Assembly: GCA_903934155.1 (NCBI GenBank)
Contig: CAIZMS010000376.1
Location: 1 to 17,095, forward strand
Direction of reading: 5' to 3'
From: an uncultured bacterium
GTDB lineage: Bacteria; Verrucomicrobiota; Kiritimatiellia; CAIKKV01; CAITUY01
DNA: 17,095 nucleotides
Part shown: positions 13,732-17,095 of the stretch, in pieces
Position numbering within the stretch: position 1 is the stretch's first letter
Layout: each line of letters starts with the position of its first letter
Notes under the pieces: model-generated
Seen by the model: the letters and a program-made list of their open reading frames with translations, nothing else
Told to the model about the DNA's origin: nothing
The model's database searches: none
Translations under genes and position numbers: made by a program

Positions 13732-14952
13732 TCACCCCTCTGCCGGGAATTGCAGTTTTACGATTGAAAAATCATCATCCAGGGGACCGGCGCCGTGCAT
13801 GGCGTGAACATGTTTCGCCAACTCCTCAATTTCCGGTCTGCCGACACTGGCGGCCCCGGCCATGAGCGAGGTAAGCTCGCTGAAGGTCCACAGGGTTCCA
13901 TCCGGCTGGATAATCTCATAGACCCCGTCACTCAACAAGAACAGCGAACTCCCGGGCGGAAGAGCCCGCGTCTCGGTGCGGTACACCGTTCCCGGCATCC
14001 CCCCCAGCACCATGCCGGGCGAACCCAATTCGCTCACCGTCGCATGGCCCCCCGGATCCTGATGGATCAGCAATGACGGCGGGTGCCCGGCGCTGGAATA
14101 GCGCAGGGTTCGCGTGGACCGCGTATACACCCCGTACCAGATCGTGAAATACATGTTATTGTGCTTTTCCATCTGGAACGCCTCGTTGAGCGCCGTGAGC
14201 ATGCCGCCAGGATCTGAAAAATCCGTGTTCGGCAAAGTCTGGGACCGGAGCACATTCATGGCAGAAATGGAAAGCAGTGCCGCGCCTACCCCGTGTCCGC
14301 ATACATCGAGCAGGAACATGCAAAAGCGATCCTCATCCAGCCAGTGATATCCAAAAGCATCCCCCCCCAGCGAGGTGGAAGGAATAAACTGCCAGTTTGT
14401 GCGAACCGGGCCCTGGTCCAGCGGCACCGGCAGGAGTGATTGCACATAAGCGGCCGCCTCCGCCAGTTCGTCCGCCAGGGCCTTCTGACTGGCCAGCAGA
14501 GCCCGGTAGGCTTCATTGCGCTCCAACAAGTTGATGTAGCCCTTCGAGTGGTATCGTATCCGCGCCACCAGCTCAATCCTGTCTGGAAGTTTCACCAGGT
14601 AATCATTGGCACCCAGAGCAAACGCCTCCGCCTTGGTGGCGGGCTCCTCCTTGGTCGAAAGCACGATCAGCGGAGTATCCCGCAGAACGGGCTCCGCCCG
14701 GTAGAACTTCACCAGCGTCAACCCATCAACCTCCGGCATGACCAGATCCTGTAGAATCACCGTGGGCGCCAGTTCGCGGGCCATCTTGACGGCATTGGCC
14801 GGATCGCCACAGTAATGGAACTGGATATCCGCTTCAGGCGCCAGCATCCGGCGCACGGCCTCGCCGATCATGGCCTGATCATCCACCAGCAACACCTTGA
14901 TCGCATGCCGCGGCAAATCGGTTTTCAAGAGTCCGTCGTTTGTGTTTGTCAT
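13732..14952 (-). CDS. Response regulator with PP2C/SpoIIE serine phosphatase output (RsbU-like)
   Basis: 406 residues. Residues 17-137 are a receiver: acidic pair Asp24-Asp25, phospho-acceptor Asp69 in VILQDLVMPEVDG, Thr/Ser switch LST (98-100) and Lys121. A helical linker (about 140-175) is likely a coiled coil that transmits the signal. Residues about 185-402 are a SpoIIE/PP2C phosphatase with metal-binding acidic residues Asp198 (GGDAFGY), Asp216 (LLDVCGHG), Asp342 (SDG) and Asp393 (DDDFS). Expected role: phosphorylation of Asp69 by the CheA-type kinase changes phosphatase activity toward phospho-STAS proteins, releasing the RsbW-like kinase's other target. The gene follows cheB by 11 bp and has AGGAAG as ribosome binding site. 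In Wsp systems this position is held by a GGDEF response regulator; here a serine phosphatase takes that place. Confidence 0.93.
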   Translation of the reverse strand: MTNTNDGLLKTDLPRHAIKVLLVDDQAMIGEAVRRMLAPEADIQFHYCGDPANAVKMARELAPTVILQDLVMPEVDGLTLVKFYRAEPVLRDTPLIVLSTKEEPATKAEAFALGANDYLVKLPDRIELVARIRYHSKGYINLLERNEAYRALLASQKALADELAEAAAYVQSLLPVPLDQGPVRTNWQFIPSTSLGGDAFGYHWLDEDRFCMFLLDVCGHGVGAALLSISAMNVLRSQTLPNTDFSDPGGMLTALNEAFQMEKHNNMYFTIWYGVYTRSTRTLRYSSAGHPPSLLIHQDPGGHATVSELGSPGMVLGGMPGTVYRTETRALPPGSSLFLLSDGVYEIIQPDGTLWTFSELTSLMAGAASVGRPEIEELAKHVHAMHGAGPLDDDFSIVKLQFPAEG

Positions 14953-14963
14953 GGTCTTCCTGA

Positions 14964-15992
14964 TCAGGGGTTCGTCCCGTTATTCAATCCCCGCATAAGG
15001 GCGTCCGCGATCTCGCCCAGCGGCAAAATTCTTTCCGCAGCCCCCAGCTCGGCGGCCGCCCGCGGCATCCCGTATACAACAGATGTGGCTTTGTCCTGCG
15101 CAATCGTACGCCAGCCACATCGCCGCAGGGCCAGCAACCCCTCGCCGCCGTCCCGCCCCATGCCGGTCAGCAAGATGGCCACGCCCTGGGGAGACCAGTG
15201 GGCCGCCACACTCTTGAAAAACACATCCACCGAGGGACGATAAAAACACCCGGCCGGTTCGACACGGTACTCAAGCGTGCCGTGCTTCGTCAACACCAGG
15301 TGCTCATTGGTTCCCGCCAACCAGACAACACCCGCCTCCGGCCGGCATCCCGGCGTGGCCACCTTGACCTGAAGCCGGCAATTCGTCCCCAGCCAAAGCG
15401 CCAGCTCATGGGAAAACTCCTTGCCGATGTGCTGTATGATCACAATGCCCGCATTCACAACCGCCGGCAACCGGGACAAAATGTCAGCCAGTGCCGCGGG
15501 CCCCCCGGTGGAGGCACCCAAAACAACCAGCGGCAAACGACCCTTTTCCGGCGGAAGCACCGTCACATCACTCACCGCCGGGCTCATTACGGCCGGGCGG
15601 GAAATCAAATGACCGATGATCTCGATCTTGCGCAACAATGCCTGGGCGCCTGTCATTTGGCCATCCGTACCCAGAACCGGGGTATTGACCGCGTCCAGCG
15701 CGCCATGCCCCATGGCCTCGAACACGAGGCTCACATTGCCGTCGACAGTGGCCGTCACCACCAGGATGGGACAGGGTGAATCCCGCATGATTCGCCGGGT
15801 CGCCTCAACGCCATTCATCACCGGCATGATCAAATCCATGAGAATCATGTCCGGGCCATCCGCCGCGCATTTTTCGACGGCTTCAGCTCCATCGTGCGCC
15901 ACCCAGGCGATCGTGTAATCCGGGCGACTGCGCACCACGCGTCGAAGGGCCTCCACGGCCATGTTCAGGTCGTTGACAATCGCGATTCTCAT
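14964..15992 (-). CDS. cheB: Chemotaxis-type protein-glutamate methylesterase, WspF-like CheB
   Basis: 342 residues. It has an N-terminal receiver (1-125, phospho-acceptor Asp53 in LMDLIMP) and a C-terminal methylesterase domain (about 153-337). The catalytic triad is visible: Ser161 in GASTGG, His188 in IIQHIG and Asp281 in GMGRDGGEG. It removes methyl groups from, and deamidates, a chemoreceptor's glutamyl residues, giving adaptation. The opening MRIAIVNDLNMAVEALRR and the segment FEAMGHGALDAVNTP closely resemble WspF from Wsp-type (non-motility) chemosensory systems as I remember it. The receiver has Asn7-Asp8 instead of two acidic residues, and Asn103 where CheY-like proteins have the conserved Lys, as in WspF-type proteins. 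The ATG overlaps the cheA stop (ATGA, 15989-15992). The receptor and CheR are not in the window and probably lie beyond 17095. Confidence 0.93.
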   Translation of the reverse strand: MRIAIVNDLNMAVEALRRVVRSRPDYTIAWVAHDGAEAVEKCAADGPDMILMDLIMPVMNGVEATRRIMRDSPCPILVVTATVDGNVSLVFEAMGHGALDAVNTPVLGTDGQMTGAQALLRKIEIIGHLISRPAVMSPAVSDVTVLPPEKGRLPLVVLGASTGGPAALADILSRLPAVVNAGIVIIQHIGKEFSHELALWLGTNCRLQVKVATPGCRPEAGVVWLAGTNEHLVLTKHGTLEYRVEPAGCFYRPSVDVFFKSVAAHWSPQGVAILLTGMGRDGGEGLLALRRCGWRTIAQDKATSVVYGMPRAAAELGAAERILPLGEIADALMRGLNNGTNP

Positions 15993-17095
15993 GGCTCTCC
16001 GATCACATCCGCAACCGTTTTCAAAAATGTTTCGTCATGAAAACTACTCTTGGTCAGGTAGTGCGTGGCCCCGGCCTCGAGTCCGCTCAAGCGATCCTCC
16101 TGGCGATCCTTATAGGACACCATGATGACCGGCAAGACCCGGAGCCTGGCGTCCTGCCGGATCTGTCGCACCAGCTCAATACCGTTCATGCGCGGCATAT
16201 CGACATCACTGACAACGAGGTCGTAGCGGCCCATGCGGACCGTGTTCCACGCATCCATTCCATCCACGGCCACATCCACGGTGTAACCCCGGTTTTCAAG
16301 GAGCTTACGCTCCATCTCGCGAACCGTGATCGAGTCATCGGCAACCAGGATATGCTTCCGGGGCTTCGCCGCCGCAGCCTTCCCGGCAGCCTGAAATTGC
16401 TTGAGGCGTCCTCCGGAAAGAAGGTTCTCAATGGATCGCACCAGGTCCTCGGTGTCCATAATCATGACCGGCGTGCCGTCATCCAGCAAGGACACCGCGC
16501 TCACATCCCTGACCTTGCCCAGACGCGAATCCAGGGCGCGCACCACCAGTTTGCTTTCCCCGATAAACCGGTCAACAACCAGTCCGTAGGCACTGGCGCG
16601 GTCTCCAATGACCACAACCGGCCAAGCCTCGGGGCGGCGCGGGGTTCCGCCCAGCTCCAGCACATCACACGCCTCCACTAGTCCGATATGCCGCTCGTTC
16701 AAGGTCAGATACCGTCTCCCCTCCAGGGTCTGAATGTCCTCCGGCTGAACCACAACCAGGCGATCAATCCTGGTCAAGGGAATGGCATACGGATCTCCCG
16801 CAATCTCCACCAACAGCGTCCGCAAGACGGAGAGCGTAATCGGAAGCTGCAGATGGAACTGTGTGCCCACACCGGATCGGCTCTCCACCCGTACAAGGCC
16901 GCCAACATCCTGGGCCAGGTTGCGCACGATATCCAGCCCCACCCCGCGCCCTGAAATCTCGGTGACGGATTCGCTCGTCGAAAATCCGGGAAGGAAAAGG
17001 AAATCAAGCAATTCAGCCTCGGTCAGGCGACCGGCCATTTCCTCGCTACTGAGCCCGCGGGCCACCACCTTCCTGCGGATGCGATCCAGATCCAC
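15989..17095 (-). CDS. cheA: CheA-type hybrid histidine kinase (WspE-like), C-terminal part (5' truncated by window edge)
   Basis: 368 residues are present; the open frame continues past the right edge, so the GTG at 17095 is an internal codon. The visible part starts inside the ATPase domain: the LLDFLFLPGFST lid region, G2 box GRGVGLDIV (49-57 of this fragment) and GVGTQF (75-80). A CheW-like coupling domain follows (about 83-220), then a C-terminal receiver (247-366) with Asp253-Asp254, phospho-acceptor Asp297 in VVSDVDMP and Lys349. The CheA-CheW-receiver order is that of WspE and other hybrid CheA proteins. The Hpt and dimerisation domains lie outside the window. It should phosphorylate the CheB receiver and the receiver-phosphatase encoded immediately downstream; its own receiver may serve as a phosphate sink or control point. 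Confidence 0.93.
   Translation of the reverse strand: MDLDRIRRKVVARGLSSEEMAGRLTEAELLDFLFLPGFSTSESVTEISGRGVGLDIVRNLAQDVGGLVRVESRSGVGTQFHLQLPITLSVLRTLLVEIAGDPYAIPLTRIDRLVVVQPEDIQTLEGRRYLTLNERHIGLVEACDVLELGGTPRRPEAWPVVVIGDRASAYGLVVDRFIGESKLVVRALDSRLGKVRDVSAVSLLDDGTPVMIMDTEDLVRSIENLLSGGRLKQFQAAGKAAAAKPRKHILVADDSITVREMERKLLENRGYTVDVAVDGMDAWNTVRMGRYDLVVSDVDMPRMNGIELVRQIRQDARLRVLPVIMVSYKDRQEDRLSGLEAGATHYLTKSSFHDETFLKTVADVIGEP

Noticed and set aside
17093..17095. GTG as the start of the CheA-type gene
   Set aside because: It falls inside the histidine kinase ATPase domain (just before the lid region); the gene simply continues beyond the window.
1..17095. Mobile element, prophage or CRISPR-type defence system
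   Set aside because: No transposase, integrase, terminal repeats, direct-repeat array or nuclease was seen; codon use looks uniform across the genes.

Overview
The window is a gene-dense, moderately GC-rich stretch of bacterial chromosome. No gap exceeds about 235 bp, and I saw no rRNA, tRNA, CRISPR array or insertion sequence. The exported proteins, a BamE-like fold and a Wsp-type chemosensory module suggest a Gram-negative (diderm) host. A lineage such as the PVC group or Deltaproteobacteria is possible, but that is a weak guess because no single gene fixes the phylum.

Layout. At the left edge (1-564, +) is the C-terminal end of an Uup-like ABC-F ATPase. Converging on it is a long minus-strand run that reads leftward from 10356: an AdhE-type CoA-acylating aldehyde dehydrogenase, a small STAS protein, a 1253-residue protein made of four tandem ABC_sub_bind (PF04392/TrpX-like) domains, a STAS protein with an unrecognised 300-residue C-terminal region, a TrpY-like permease, its ATPase, then a YqeY protein and an exported BamE-like/coiled-coil protein. 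Several junctions are ATGA-type or short overlaps, so this is probably one operon, at least from the dehydrogenase to the ATPase. Divergently transcribed from it (10592-12907, +) is a fusion of an N-terminal STAS domain to a complete AMP-forming acetyl-CoA synthetase. The 235-bp divergent intergenic region carries one candidate sigma70-like promoter for each direction and two clear palindromes.

The right-hand third (12933-17095, -) is a second tightly overlapping operon: the C-terminal part of a CheA-type hybrid kinase (WspE-like, CheW domain plus receiver), a WspF-like CheB, a receiver-SpoIIE/PP2C phosphatase, an RsbW/SpoIIAB-like serine kinase, and a STAS antagonist. A chemosensory phosphorelay therefore appears to feed a partner-switching cascade rather than a flagellar motor or a diguanylate cyclase.

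How it may work together (inference). The window has one partner-switch kinase and one phosphatase but four STAS domains: one free in the switch operon, one fused to acetyl-CoA synthetase, and two in the dehydrogenase/transporter operon. All four keep the serine at the expected phosphorylation position. The simplest reading is that a chemosensory input sets the phosphorylation state of STAS modules that control C2 metabolism (acetaldehyde/acetate to acetyl-CoA) and an ABC importer. No sigma factor is visible, so the kinase's final target is unknown. The STAS-Acs fusion, the four-fold binding protein and the chemosensory-to-partner-switch wiring are the parts most worth following up.
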